64,000 bases of DNA from Gautieria morchelliformis (lineage: Eukaryota; Basidiomycota; Agaricomycetes; Gomphales; Gomphaceae). Made by a program: the position numbers and the translations under genes. The notes beneath the pieces were generated by a model, which did no database searches, was not told where the DNA came from, and saw only the letters and a list, made by a program, of their open reading frames with translations. Below, one piece after another: positions 10,775 through 22,391 of the stretch (positions within the stretch are counted from its first letter, which is position 1; the number at the start of each line of letters is the position of its first letter). Location: the NCBI GenBank assembly GCA_015179125.1, contig WHVA01000058.1, positions 186,001 to 250,000 on the forward strand, in the 5' to 3' direction.

Positions 10775-11405
10775 GCCGGGTGGCCTGAAGAAATTAAAGA
10801 GTGAAGAGTGTTGAATGGAAAGGATGAGAAAGAGCCTGTTTTTCACTTGCACAACACGGGAAGCAGGAAACGCGGCTTATTGGCCCGTGGCCGGCGACCG
10901 TGGTCATGATTATACTGATCTGATTACACAAGGGGCCCTGGAGACGATAGTGGTTGCATCCAGAAATAGTTGCCAAGTGAGGGCAGGGTGGGTCGGTGCT
11001 AACCTCTGTTGGCACAGCGTGTACCTTGGAGACGACGGCGCCAGGATCTCAGTCAACATTATCGAATATAAAGGAAATGGTGGTCTTGTGTTCCCTCTGG
11101 ATCCGAAGGGCTAATAATAGTAGAACAATGTCGCTTATACAGTACTCACGTTGAAGGATAAGGCGGTCGCGAAGAATAAAACAACCTTGTGTCACGTGAA
11201 CAATGGGAGTCATGGACCCACGGAGGTCTATGCCGCCGGCTTGCTGTGTTCGAAACGCCCGCCAGCACACACTAATCCACAAGGTGGGTATACTTAAGCT
11301 ATTGTCTGTGAGGCATTGTGCCACAACTTGTCTCAAGCATCTCTCTCCAAAGATCTCAAGCTTCAGCTCCAGTTTCCGACTCAAGTTTTGGCTGCAGCCT
11401 GCAGC
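10775..11405. other. Intergenic, divergent promoter region
   Basis: This 631 bp gap separates the divergent starts of the CAP gene (minus) and the low-complexity protein (plus). Plus-strand frames here show no family resemblance and are probably chance. Confidence 0.55.
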
Positions 11406-12755
11406 ATGACAGTATCACCCAGCTCTGCTACAACATCTACAACATCTTTGATGCCTCGAGTACCAAAATCAACATCTGCCTCCATTTGGGAGGCCCTCAC
11501 CAGCTTTTTCAGCCCTCGAGTACGCTTGTCAGTTTTTTGCCACCCTCCATGGGATTTAACAAGGACCTCATAGAGCACTTCGCGTCACGATGAAAGCCAA
11601 CAGACGGAACCTGAGGAATCTTTGTTCTTGTCAACTCAATCGCCTGATGCCTCGCCAAGTGGCGCACCACCGGAAGTGGCGGACAGTTCATTTTCGTCAG
11701 AACTAGTCGACCATTCATCTCCGTCAGAGCCAGTGGCAGGCTCCTCTTCGTCACAGCCGGCGGCAGGTTCATCTCCGTCACACCCTCTAGCAGAATCCTC
11801 TCCACCACAACCAGTGAGATGCCTCTCCCCTTCACAGCCAGCGGCTGGTCCCCCCGCAGAGTCAAGACTTTCAAGCCCCTCTCAAGATTCTCCATCGGTT
11901 GCCATGCCAGAGCTACCAGAAAGTCAACCGGCGAAAGAACTCCCGCCTCTTATTGTGCGCGATTTTGCGTACATGCCCCCCCCTCCTTTATTAGACCGTC
12001 CAATTGACTACGACTGGGTTGTTCATGTCGTACTTCCAGTAAATGCTGTGCCTGGTTTGCGTGAGAGGCAAGGAGAGCAGTGGGAGGCTTCACATAGCCA
12101 CCTATATCGACAAGGAGGCAACCGGGCAGATCCGCCAGGCGCCATCGCCAAGACATGGGGAGGACTCTCTAAGAGTGAAGACGATGAAATGATGCGTCGC
12201 GCAGAGGCACGTGCCACCCGAGCGAGGAATGCGTCGTTAGCGTTAGGCCTCACACCAACGGAGCCTAATATAGGGGGACCTCCTCAAAGAACATACTCAG
12301 TTATGACCGATGAAGAACGTGAAGTCGTTGACCGTATAGATGCATCCATACGAGAGGAACTCGCTAGGGCACGGGAGGCAGGCTACCGAACTCCCGACCC
12401 AACGCCACCCAGTACGCCACCACCACTCGAACATGCCCATGTTCAAATGTCCTACCCTTCAGTTCCCCCCGTACGTCATCGTCCGCCCCGATCCAGCAAC
12501 ACAGCCCCGCGGCGTTCAAAACGCAAACGCGAAGAAACTGACGATGAGCATGATGACAACGAGGCGGCTTCTACTAGCAAGCGAACATTACCCAAACGTC
12601 GAAACCAGAAACAGGATGCAGAGGATGCAGCCACGGATACGGATGTATCTCCAGGTTATTTTTTGCGTGAACGCGTTCCGCCATCGTCAGCTGAGACGTC
12701 AAATACCAAACCATCCGCCGCTAGTAAAGGCAAAGGCAAGGCGAGGGCACGGTAG
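11406..12755 (+). CDS. Low-complexity protein of unknown function with basic nuclear-type motifs
   Basis: Two exons (11406-11519 and 11574-12755, 54 bp intron) give 431 residues. The frame has an in-frame stop just before exon 2, so a spliced 5' exon with ATG is required; the splice gives SFFSPR followed by STSRHDESQQ. Residues about 55-140 are a Pro/Ser array of degenerate 10-11 residue repeats (SSPSEPVAG, SSSSQPAAG, SSPSHPLAE). The centre has a charged helix-prone stretch (EEREVVDRIDASIREELAR), then a Pro-rich segment, the basic cluster RRSKRKREE and a Lys/Arg-rich C-terminus ending KGKGKARAR. These look like nuclear-localisation signals. I recognise no domain and assign no function. Confidence 0.6.
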
Positions 12756-13719
12756 CCTCCCGTCTTCTTCACTGTTTCTCGTGACTCTGCCGTTTTCCGA
12801 CTCAATCCATGCATATCTCGCCAGCCAGCACATTGCATCTAGACCATCTGTCCTGTAGCCCTGTTCGCGTCCTACCATGCTCCAACCTTTGTTCTTTTGC
12901 CTGGCAGCCTAGCTACTAGTATACCATCTCTGCCCGTTCCGGTTCATTTTATCCGTTCCCGCACTGCGAGTTTCACTGGTGCCGTGCCTACCCGCCGCCG
13001 CATTAGATGTTTCTCCGCACTGTCCTCCGTGTAGCCGAGTCTGTACTGTGCTTCGCTTGAAAACCTTGTTTATTGTCTTCTTGCCTCCTTCGAGCATCTT
13101 CGGTAAGACGGATTGATACTCGAGTCGTTGGTTTCTAGCGACGACTCCAATCATCTGTTCGCAATCACACTGTGGACGGCCCCGGGTGAGTCTACGGGCA
13201 CTGAGGATGGCAGAATATTATCCGAGAGTATTAAATATTAATGGCGACAGATCCTACCAACAGCACATAGATTACAGTGGCGAGTTCTAGTATAGACAGA
13301 ATTTTTATCGACCACACAACCGACAAGCGGGGGGTCGCCTAAAATATTTCTACGGATCTTGTTGTCTCTGTGGGAAACAAATTTTTACCTCCAGCTTGAA
13401 CCTCTGCGCCTTCTTCGACTGTGATAAACATTGCCCTCGATTGTCGGTTGTCGGAAAACCCCGAAAATCCATATCAGGCCTGATAATGAATAGCCTTCTA
13501 TGTACTGAATAACATCACTGAGGTCTATATTCGACGGGTGGCGCGGGAGCCAGCCTGGTAGAGCACTAATGTTGGTTTGTTACAGGTTTGTTTGAACATG
13601 GATGGATTCAGTAATATAATCGCATTATGTATATAATGTTAATTAAGCTTTACCAAATCGTCGCAGATATTGGAAGGCAGATGAAACAGAGCTTCGAGAG
13701 TTTCCCCCAACCACCATGG
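12756..13719. other. Intergenic region without recognisable genes
   Basis: About 960 bp with no open frame that resembles a protein. A short stretch at 13540-13575 (GCCAGCCTGGTAGAGCAC) recalls a tRNA D-arm but no cloverleaf could be completed. Confidence 0.55.
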
Positions 13720-14456
13720 AACCCGATAAGAGAATACGCAAAGCAAAGCGACAAAGTCCGAGCCACTCGACTATCACATCGAGATCCAGTCCTGCCTCGA
13801 CGTGGTGACTTTCTTTGGGATCCCACATCTTCCTGATCCCCAGCTCCCCGCCAATTCCGAAATTTTGACGAAGGAGAAGTACTCCGAATTCGATATAGAT
13901 GACCCCCAAGCCAGACACCTTCTCATTCTCCTAGATGTGGCCACCCGCCCCGGTCGTGACCAGGGCACCGTAGACTTCTTTGTCGCTAACCTTCTCGTAT
14001 ACATCGGATACACGGAGTCTCCAAGTGGGACACAGTATTTAGCCTCCGCAAGGACATCCCCATCACCATGTGCGGAGAGCAGACGTGGGCGAAGCCCTGT
14101 GTCTATTTGACGGACTCCTCCTGATACAGAACAAGGAGAACGAGAACGACGACCCGCTGCCTCAGCTAGTTGCAGAATCTATCGCTACTTTCCAATACAA
14201 TAACTGCAAAAGGAGTGACCTAAAACTTCCGCCATTAGCACATGTACAAATGGTAAGTTTAACGTTAAACTTGTACAGTATACTTTACTATTATACTAAT
14301 GTTTATTTGGGGTAGATCATCCCTGGGATAGTAATGCAGGGCTCCGCGCCCACGTTCTATTTGACACCGATCACGACGGAGCTATCTAATGCGGTTATTC
14401 GAGGCTGTACCCCAGCGTTCCAGACGATTGTGAAGGAGTACTATAGGCCGAAGTAG
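13720..14456 (+). pseudogene. Frameshifted member of a dispersed basidiomycete family (possible PD-(D/E)XK-type fold)
   Basis: The readable protein runs through VTFFGIPHLPDPQLP, EKYSEFDIDDPQARHLLILL, RPGRDQGTVDFFVANLL, DIPITMCGEQTWAKP, LLLIQNKENENDDPLPQLVA and, after an intron at 14253-14315, IIPGIVMQGSAPTFYL. I recall many similar agaricomycete hypothetical proteins with this motif order. Here the frame is broken at about 14015-14040 and again at about 14095-14105, and the N-terminus starting near 13720 is out of frame with the body. The LLLIQNKE motif beside a preceding acidic residue is reminiscent of a nuclease D...(E/Q)xK signature, but that is only a guess. The gene looks decayed. Confidence 0.6.
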
Positions 14457-15217
14457 AATAAGAGTTTGGTGTAGATTCCATGTCAAGCAGCGACCTTCAG
14501 TCACTGCCTTAAATACATGAAGACTAGTACTCATCCCATTGTCTATTATATTCCTTGTTCTCTCCTTATCCCTTGTCCTTATCCAGTCCTTTGTCTGCGC
14601 GTCATCGATGCGTCAGCGCACCGAAGTGCCGCCCGATCTCCAGATCCACCGAGGATGAATCTGCGAACACGGGAGGGGATGAAACCGCTTGACAGCAGAG
14701 TTCTGACAGTGAGATGTTTTGAGGCTTTCAAACAATTTGTCTTCACAATCTAGTGGATTGGGTTGCTTCCCGGATTCATATATATTCAGTGGGTATGAGA
14801 TACCTCCATACGCTTCGGTCTCTTGAAGTTTAACATCAGGTCCACATGATTCTTGTTGCAACTAAACTAGACTTTGATCCATGCCTTAGTATAATTTGCA
14901 GGGCATTTCATAATTGAAGTTGTAGGCAAATGAGTCTATCTGGACGCGATGCCATGAGCTCCTGCCGTTGAAGTGAAAGGCCCATTTAGATGAGCTTCCT
15001 GAAACTAATCATGCAGGAGATCAATCTGACGAAACAGGATCACTGCACTAGAGCCCCTCTAGTCAGTGTATTGAGTGGAACGAACGTTCAATCCATGTAC
15101 AGCACTCGCAGATTGAACGCCACCAACCTCGAGTTACGTTGACCTACACGCTCTTCACATGTGAACCAACTCACATTATTTTGGTCATCATACAGAGAAG
15201 TAAGTTACACAGCGCCC
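14457..15217. other. Intergenic region
   Basis: About 760 bp between the pseudogene and the 3' end of eIF3f. No gene, RNA or repeat was seen. Confidence 0.55.
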
Positions 15218-16378
15218 CTAGTTCACCAGCGCCAGTCGCGACGAGACCTCTACTTGCGACCGCACCAAGTTCGCTAAATATGAAACCATGAGGGTATCCT
15301 GCAACGCAGCCATCAGAGGACACGTAGACTAACATGCGCAAGGCGCTTACTTGTAAGTGCGCATTGAAGAGACCATCGAGCTTTCCCTTCTCGATACCAG
15401 CGGTCGTCGTGCTAAGTGTGTCTATGAGGTAGCGCCCAACGGCAACGTCGCCTTGCACCTCTCCTGCAAGCACCGATCGTACGTAAACGAGCACTCGGTC
15501 GACCATTGCAGCAACCTGTTGGATGGAGGCTTCAAGGACAGCGAGATCACTTAGTAGAGCGACTGGAGAGGAAGAATTTGAAGCCTGGGACAGGAGGTCG
15601 ACTGGAAAGCGTATAAATGAGCGGGTGCAGTGCAAGGAGGTATTACTTACGGCCGCTCCGCTCCGCCTCGTGGAAACGAAGTTCACATTGGATAGGAACG
15701 AACACACAGTTTTCCGGTTTTGGTTGCACGCCGACGGGCGAGCTGAAAATCGCAGGTTACACATTGTGTTAGGTTTCAGATGTAAGACCGTGCGCACCTT
15801 AAGTACGCTTTCACACCGACTTGCTCTCCCTCTTGTACACCAGTGTCCATTGCAATATGTACTGCCTGATGAGGTAGAGTCTCTTGTGAATAGAAATTTT
15901 GTATTAGTGCAGAATATGTGTTCAGATTCGAACCCGTGGAGTACCTATAAAGAGTGACGTCAACAAGTTCCTTCCAGTGTCAGATAGCATACTCGCCATC
16001 CTACGATGACTTCCTTGGGGTTAACCTTTTGGTGGAGCTCAAACATGGTACGGTGGTAGTCCATGTCAACGGCAACTTGCTCTGCAGTCTCGTTGTGGAG
16101 GACTGCAAAGCAATTGCGTACTTCAATTTCATTCTCACTCCGTATTCCAAGGAGGGTGCCTATTACCCGTTCCTGCGAATCTTCACGTCGGAGGAAATGA
16201 TCGAGGATTGAAAAGAGGGCGACAGGATGAACTGTCACTTTGCTAGGAAACCGCCTGTAAGGAAATGAGCAAGGGTTAAACGGGAAAGGCTAATAGACGA
16301 CACTCACGCTGGACCAGTGGCAGACGACGTTGTTGGCGGTTGAAGATATACCGCAGACGTTGGTGGTCCCAAGGGCAT
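15218..16378 (-). CDS. eIF3f: Translation initiation factor eIF3 subunit F (MPN domain)
   Basis: Six exons (16378-16308, 16254-15997, 15944-15798, 15742-15651, 15601-15351, 15298-15218) give 299 residues, the expected eIF3f length. The MPN domain begins [18 protein letters not shown], continues with [20 protein letters not shown] and [20 protein letters not shown], and lacks the JAMM zinc ligands, as usual for this non-catalytic subunit. The C-terminal helices include [17 protein letters not shown] and the ending [15 protein letters not shown], typical of eIF3f. To obtain the conserved VGWYSTG the second intron must use a GC donor (GATG|GCGAGT, 15996 to 15945). The protein is part of the eIF3 complex bridging the 40S subunit and mRNA. 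Its start is 70 bp from the divergent TOM7 start. Confidence 0.93.
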
Positions 16379-16448
16379 TTTGCAAAAGCGGGACTACAAA
16401 TTTTGGCTTGCGCGTCTATACAGAGTCTAGTTTTCACTACGACGAGCT
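16379..16448. promoter_or_regulatory. Shared bidirectional promoter of eIF3f and TOM7
   Basis: Only 70 bp separate the start codons of the divergent eIF3f and TOM7 genes, so both promoters and both 5' leaders must share this interval or overlap coding sequence. No TATA box is evident. Confidence 0.7.
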
Positions 16449-16752
16449 ATGCCTTCCGACGAGACAAAGGTGAGACCGCCATTCTCTGGCGACTGGAAAA
16501 TACTGATGCGTAGTAGGAGCGAATAATCAAGACCATCGATTTTGGTCGCGTACGTCCCACAGGCAGCACTCGCTTCTTTGTTGACCTTGATATACCTCAG
16601 ACAATCCTACACTATGGCTGGATTCCTTTCATCATTTACATCGGCTACACACGTAGTAGCCCCCAACCGTCCTTGATCAAGTGTGTACAACTTTTTGGTC
16701 GCATGCCGCACTCTTACCATTCGTCTTCAGACTCCTCACACCACTAGCATGA
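16449..16752 (+). CDS. TOM7: Mitochondrial import receptor subunit TOM7
   Basis: Four tiny exons (16449-16469, 16517-16549, 16601-16680, 16731-16752) encode 51 residues, normal for this small tail-anchored protein of the outer mitochondrial membrane. The spliced protein begins MPSDETKERIIKTIDFGR and contains the hallmark membrane segment TILHYGWIPFIIYIGYTR, followed by LLTPLA and TGA. TOM7 modulates assembly and stability of the TOM translocase with Tom40 and Tom22. The gene is too fragmented to show as one open frame. It diverges from eIF3f and converges on the RING ligase gene. All introns are canonical GT-AG. Confidence 0.9.
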
Positions 16753-17086
16753 CTTATGTACATATATACATATTGCTGCTCGCCAAAACTGCCTCTTAGA
16801 AGCCATCTTATTCTCCGCGTTGTGTCTCAAAGTACCGTTGTCTGCCTAGAAGTATTTGTGAGTCCATGCTTCAGTTCTGCTCGGCGACGATGATACACCC
16901 GTGGTGTGCCCCTGGCACCCGATAGTTTCCCTTGACGTAACCGCCTATTGGCCGGTTTAACAATGGGAAGCCAATGTGCGGACCACAATAAGGCCAGACT
17001 TGAGCCTCCCTTTCGTCTTTGAAACTTTTTCTAGATATAGCGACTTAACCCCCCTGCTTTCCCTCCAGGCATACAGCAAGTATACA
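16753..17086. other. Intergenic between convergent TOM7 and RING ligase genes
   Basis: 334 bp shared 3' region. Nothing else is recognisable. Confidence 0.55.
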
Positions 17087-18542
17087 TTACAAATAAATTC
17101 GTCTAAGATCACCTGCCGCTGTGATACGCTTACAAATTGGACACAATTTCGTCGACCCGAGGCACCGCAACCAACATTCTTTACAGCATGTATGCCAACA
17201 TCCAGTAGAGACCGTAGGTTCTGTATATGCATCCAAACATATACGACACATAAGTCCACCCAGGGCGGCAGAATCCTATTGATTTTATTGAGCAATTGAA
17301 GGAGCAGTGGATGGAAAACTTACGGTAGAAACGATGGCTGACGTGGTCTCTCCCTCGACATTTGATGTAAGCACCACTTTGCCTTGAGCAACCAGGTCCC
17401 TCAAGCTCGTTCCAACCCGTTCGCGTTGTGTGAGGCGAATATGGTCTTGTTCATCGTCGCTGTCTATTCTAATCTCTTCGTCCTCCGTGCTGTTCATGCT
17501 GTCAGGGAAAATTATGTCTTTCTCTGTAAATTGCGTATCGCCAAAGACTACCGCGTCATCGCCGTCGATGTCTATTTCATCTTCTACGTCGTTATGTAGT
17601 GGATTGCGGACATCAAAGCCTGCACCTGTACGAGCAGGTAAGTTAAATCAGATGATTGACAGAACTCGCACCCCGAAAGTCCACCGAGCGCGCAATGCGT
17701 ATTCTTGTCTCTCCTCCCACCTCATATTCCTCCAAGCCATCCGCTTCAAGGTCAGCCCCATTTGAGGCGGCGGCCGTCACAGCATGTGCCAGGCATGCAT
17801 CCACATGTGCTTCCACCACATCTGCATCACCGCTGACGACTGTTTGACAAACCGGACACACCCGTTTCTCTGTTCCAACCGAGCCATCGTCGTCCTCCAA
17901 ATCGGCTTTGGAAAGCTCCTTGAGTCTCACATGACGGTCCCGTCGATGGCGCTGGACCAGTTTTAGAGTTTTAGACACCTTTGCGAGAAGATCCGGCTTG
18001 CCCATTCCAGAACCAGGAAGGGAGGTGCGACTCTGGTTAGGATTGAAGGATCGACGAGCTTTAAGAGCGGCGCCTCGTCTACTAGGTCTTGATATGGCTA
18101 GTCAGTGTAAATGCCAGATAGCGTACGACATGCACAAACCCAGCAGCATTCAATATGTCCTCTTCAATTTGCTCCCAGGGCACTAGAGCCACATCCTCTA
18201 GCCGCGAATGACAAATTTCGTCTACGCGCTGCAATTCGAACTCCTCATGAGAGGCCAGGAGACGTACAGGTATGGTGTCCTCACAGACGGGGCATGTCCG
18301 AGTTTCGGCTCGTTTAGCTGGTCAAGAGCAGTAATGAATATCTCCCTGCTCATTACAAACGAATCGGAACACACACGTTTCTTCACTTTCCTCTCTGACT
18401 GGGTTGGTGTGCTGGTATTTGGCTTGACGAGAAGACCATCAGATTGTTCTGAGAATGCGCGCTTTTTGCCTCTTGAAAGAAAAGTCGGCGGGTAGGTGTG
18501 TAGGAAGAAGGAAAAAACATACTTGGCCTGGGTTGAAGACAT
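17087..18542 (-). CDS. RNF220-like RING-type E3 ubiquitin ligase
   Basis: Six exons (18542-18523, 18471-18377, 18317-18140, 18087-17672, 17625-17324, 17275-17087) give 399 residues. Near the N-terminus a basic stretch (SERKVKKPKRAETR) precedes the zinc-binding motif TCPVCEDTIPVRLLASH (residues about 46-62). A second cysteine/histidine motif, RVCPVCQTVV with EAHVDACLAH, spans about 174-200, as in the RNF220 middle region. An acidic linker (DEIDIDGDDAVV, DEEIRIDSDDEQD) follows. The C-terminal RING (residues 347 to about 390) reads LMCRICLDAY, STGCWHTCCKECWLRC and LCPICKR, giving a C-x2-C ... C-x-H-x2-C-x2-C ... C-x2-C pattern. It should transfer ubiquitin with an E2 partner; the target is unknown, and nuclear location is plausible. 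The model keeps every zinc ligand in frame. Confidence 0.87.
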
Positions 18543-20879
18543 GTGTGACGATTTATCAAGCGCTCTCACCTCCACCCACAACGAGCAAAGTGATGGATTG
18601 ACGTCGTCTACTTCGGATGAAATGTGGCTGTCAGCGCCTAACCAGAGCCGTTGTGACGATCGTGGCGTCACGTCTACTCCGGGCGCGAAGTACATGAATG
18701 ATATTGCTCCCCTTGGCTAACACCACGAATTAGCATTAAAGTGCGGTCCATGGCAAGGAATAACACTAGCATCTTCTTTTGGCGCGACTCGGACTCGAGA
18801 GTTGTCTGGAGTTGGGCTGGAGTCGAGCCGGAATGATTCACGTTGTTCGCCACAATAATATTGCGACTGTTTTTCAGAACCCAAATTATATTCTAGGTCT
18901 TAAAGAGTTGTGCCGCGGTATGTTGTGTCATTTTACAGCGGCGCTCTCGGAATGTCTACCTGTTCAGGAAATAGCTTGAAGCTACTAGTAAGTAAGGTGC
19001 CAACGAAGGCCTCATTGTGCGTCCCCCGCGACTACAGAGGACCCAAAAGCGGTAGGGTGGCTGGCATAGAACACCGTGACTTCGACCCGGAACCTGGGCA
19101 CTTCCACAGACGTCCTGGTGAAATTACTTGTCTCGGGTGCAGTGGAACTAAATCAATTTTAGCATTGTTGTCCGGAGCAAGCATCCCCATGGATAGCTTC
19201 GAGTCGCGGTATCCGCAGCTTCGAAGTGAAATCTTGTGCATTGTCAATATCTCGAGACCAAATCGGTGCTGATCGCCGATTCGTGGCCTCCGTGTCCTAA
19301 CCACAATCGATTCTATACCAGCACTGCGCAGGTCCCAGGACCACGATGGCCCAACCGTCGATAACAATCCAACAACGCGTCAACTGTAACTCACATTACC
19401 AAGCATCGACTTACGCAGTGGGAAGTACAAGTATTAGCATGTAGCACCCGTTCGACTTCGGCAGGAATCACTCGCGACAAATGAGTATTAGTACCGTTGA
19501 GCCCAGGATATGCATAAGAGCAAACCAAACCCCTGCTCGAGTGTGCCCCACGGTCGGTGTCAGGCCCCTATCCCTGACGTATCCTCCAACAGCCATAAAG
19601 TGGGCGTGGGCCAGTAGTCCAAGTCGGGTTTTCGGAGCCTCTGTTCTGCAGTTGCTATGTTGGAGCTCCAGGTGACGTTATATTATGGGGCTGTGACGGT
19701 CTACAACGATGCTGTACGATGATGCTGTACTGCGATTATCTTTGCGCCCCCTTACAGTAATATGCACTCATACCAGTAATCCCGGGAATATAGAAAGCAA
19801 AGCCCGGCCCACATTCACAGATATGCACCATGCCCAGTCGCTGTCGTCTTAGTAGCGATGCGTCGAGAACACAGGGAGCGGTCTGCATCCATCGCTATGA
19901 GGTATGCATACTTGACTGTCTCTGCTAAGATATAACTGTGCTGGACATGTTAGCCACCGGGCAAAGACCACTTGAATTGTATATACCTTGGCATGGAATC
20001 ATAATAAGAGGGCCTGAATGCGTCTACACTGTAGAGGCTAGCATACGCGTTCTCTGTTCGTCTGAGACTCGACGGCTTCCCATATTTCCCAGACAGGGTA
20101 TAAAACAAACAGACCCCAGGGTCTAAGGGCATCTTTAGAGCAATATGCAGCCCGCATATCAAGTCGTAGGAGAGCGTCGACGAGATTGAAATCCAATATA
20201 AAAAACGTATGGAGGTCATAAGAAATAGCCTTAGGGAACACAACCCATGGGATGGGTGGATACAAGTCTTGTATGTCCAAAAAAAGCCTTCGCTTGGTCG
20301 CTTGGGTGAGACGAAGCCTATGCGGCTATATAGGCCGACTGTCAGCGCAATGATCCCATGAAATCGGAGACACCCCACGAACGACTTTCGAGATCTGTGG
20401 AGTAAGCAGCGTGATACAGGCCATACCACTGCCGCGCGATGCTAGATCTGTCGTTTTCAGCAGTCCGATCATAGGACGCCACAAGGCAGAGACAACAAGC
20501 ACAGGTTTCACATTTGCGTTGGATTGAGAGATGAGGAGAACGCCTGCGGTAGTGACTCAACTCTAGGACAAGGAGACGACGAGGCTTGTTGCAGATGCAG
20601 AGAGATCAGTCACCGGTGAGCTCTAGCGCTAGACACTAGCTCCACCATAGGTCGACATCGTCAGCGGGTATGTGGATGAGGTGCAAGTGCCAGTGGCGCA
20701 GGCGATTTTCTGCATGCGGTAGCCACACTACTTTATACCGGATGCAAAGCTGAGAACACTAACCAAGCTCACTACCATTAATTCTTGAGCATCAAGCCGC
20801 CTGCGGAGTAGATAGTAAAGTACGACGAGAAACGACGAGAAAGCAACAGAAAAAGTTAACTCAGCCCCATAACCGTCGC
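18543..20879. other. Long intergenic region with no supportable gene
   Basis: About 2.3 kb upstream of the RING ligase. Open frames up to about 160 codons exist on the minus strand at 19950-20429, but their composition and lack of motifs or splice logic do not support a gene. No LTR, tRNA or tandem repeat was recognised. Old transposon remains are possible. Confidence 0.5.
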
Positions 20880-21673
20880 ATCAGGGTGACGAGCAGTGGC
20901 GCAGACTCCCACTTCGTCGCCGCCACGACCGCGGCCGCCGTCGGTGTGCAACACCTGCAGCGGCGGCGGCGGCGGCGGTGGCGCGGCCACAAGACGCAGT
21001 CGGCAGCGGTACCCCGACGCCGCTCCACAGATCCGAGTACGCGCACCCCAAGACCCCAGGACGGGCACAAAGACACCTGCGCGTTCGCCCACGCGTTGCC
21101 CGCGCTGAATGTCGTCGCCGGACTGGACGCCGTGAACGTTGGCACTGTCGACGTGTACGTGGGGAGGAGCGACGCGGGGCCGGCGTTCCTGATCGTGGCG
21201 GGGAGCAGACGAGCGAGGTGGTCGCGGAGGGCGCGAGGGGGCCCGTCCAGGGGTTGCTGTTCATGCACGCGCCTGGGGCGGAGCGGGTGTCGGTGAGGAT
21301 CCAGCCCTGCTGGTAGCCGGGTAGGACCAGAACGGCGCCTGGAGTGCTCGCGAGGGTGTTCCTGCACGTAGAACACGAGGGTGGTCGGCCGGGTTCGCAA
21401 ACACAAAACGCACGTAACAACGCGACTCACTTCCAGTTCCAGAAGAACGAGTTCTGGAGCGCACCCATGGATGATGGATGACACCCAGTGAGAATCCACG
21501 CTGCTCTGCTGGGACGGCATCATGGCAAATCGTACCTGCAATATCTCCGCCGAAATGGCACAGAATTCTTGCTCTGGCAGTATGAGATCGGACCACATCG
21601 ACTCCCCGTGTGCACTCGCTAAATAGACATAAGTAAAAATCCCAAGTAACTGCGGGCACATATGTAATGGCAT
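20880..21673 (-). pseudogene. Decayed C-terminal part of a GH5 exo-beta-1,3-glucanase
   Basis: Several frames must be combined to read a protein resembling fungal GH5 exo-1,3-beta-glucanases: MGALQNSFFWNWK (the region with the conserved WTWK-like segment), APFWSYP, YQQGWILTDTRSAPGACM, SLLPTYTSTVPTFTAS and AYSDLWSGVGVPLP. Frame changes occur between these blocks (around 21340-21310, 21240 and 21060), so no intact product is possible from this sequence. The N-terminal catalytic half is missing. The block is strikingly GC-rich, including GCC/GGC triplet runs at 20960-20985. A related but shorter relic lies in opposite orientation at 26392-26640. The family call rests on motif memory and is moderate. 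Confidence 0.5.
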
Positions 21674-22290
21674 TTTTTTTGTTTATCTTTCAAGCCGTGG
21701 ACTCGTCTTGGATACGCGCAACGTTATTTTTCAACGTCTAGGAGCCATAACTGAAAATACGAGGAACAGCCATCCGCCTGAATTTATGCTTGTCGTCCAA
21801 AACACGACCGTGAGCTATTCAAAATGTGCGAGTGACTCTCAAAGCAATAGGACATTCGACTATCTAGCTGGTTAGGACTGAGTGACTGAAACCGGGCACA
21901 TTATACTCACCGCGCAAGTCCCTAGACTTTAAGCGAGTATCCATTCTTGTCGCGACACACAGGGTTGGCGTCTGAGCCTACGGCTCGTTCCAGTTTCTCA
22001 GCAGGCCGCGTTCCCATCTTATTAGTTGCGCACGTGCTAGGCATATCTGATTTCCCTTTATTCTGAGGGAGTGAATTGTTTTGGATCTGACACCAGTGGG
22101 ATTGGCGGTACGAGACAGATTGCGGGATCAAATGATGACTCGCTACTGCCGTCGACCCGTCGCCCCGTAACTCGGTGGCACCCGTACATCCGGCGAATTA
22201 TGTAAGTAATGTCGCACCTGCACGTGATGCCAGTGGTTTGCGGCTGGTGGTCGCGTCGTTTGCGACGTGGCTGACGATGTCTCACCTTAT
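21674..22290. other. Intergenic region upstream of the modular gene
   Basis: About 620 bp with no coding signal that I trust. Confidence 0.5.
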
Positions 22291-22294
22291 ATCC

Positions 22295-22303
22295 TATATA
22301 AAG
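22295..22303 (+). promoter_or_regulatory. TATA box of the modular gene
   Basis: TATATAAAG lies about 90 bp upstream of the ATG at 22392, at a spacing suited to a core promoter with a short leader. Confidence 0.5.
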
Positions 22304-22391
22304 TGGGAGCTCGTCACCCATCTCGCAAACAGTATCTTCGCGACCACCAGCACTCTACTCAGCATATCAGCATATCGACCCGACTCTCACA

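Noticed and set aside
11049..11384. Minus-strand 111-codon frame upstream of the low-complexity gene
   Set aside because: It overlaps the likely promoter, lacks a recognisable domain and has no exon partners.
13540..13600. tRNA-like stretch containing GCCAGCCTGGTAGAGCAC
   Set aside because: Only a D-arm-like segment is present. No pairing acceptor stem, anticodon arm or T-arm could be built.
17285..17497. Separate small acidic protein read from an internal ATG
   Set aside because: It is part of exon 5 of the RNF220-like gene, and its C-terminal end is intron sequence.
18910..20511. Several 60-160 codon frames in the long gap
   Set aside because: No motif, start context or consistent splice pattern; length is compatible with chance.
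20886..21316. GC-rich plus-strand frames opposite the GH5 relic
   Set aside because: High GC removes stop codons on all frames. The minus strand carries the recognisable glucanase motifs.
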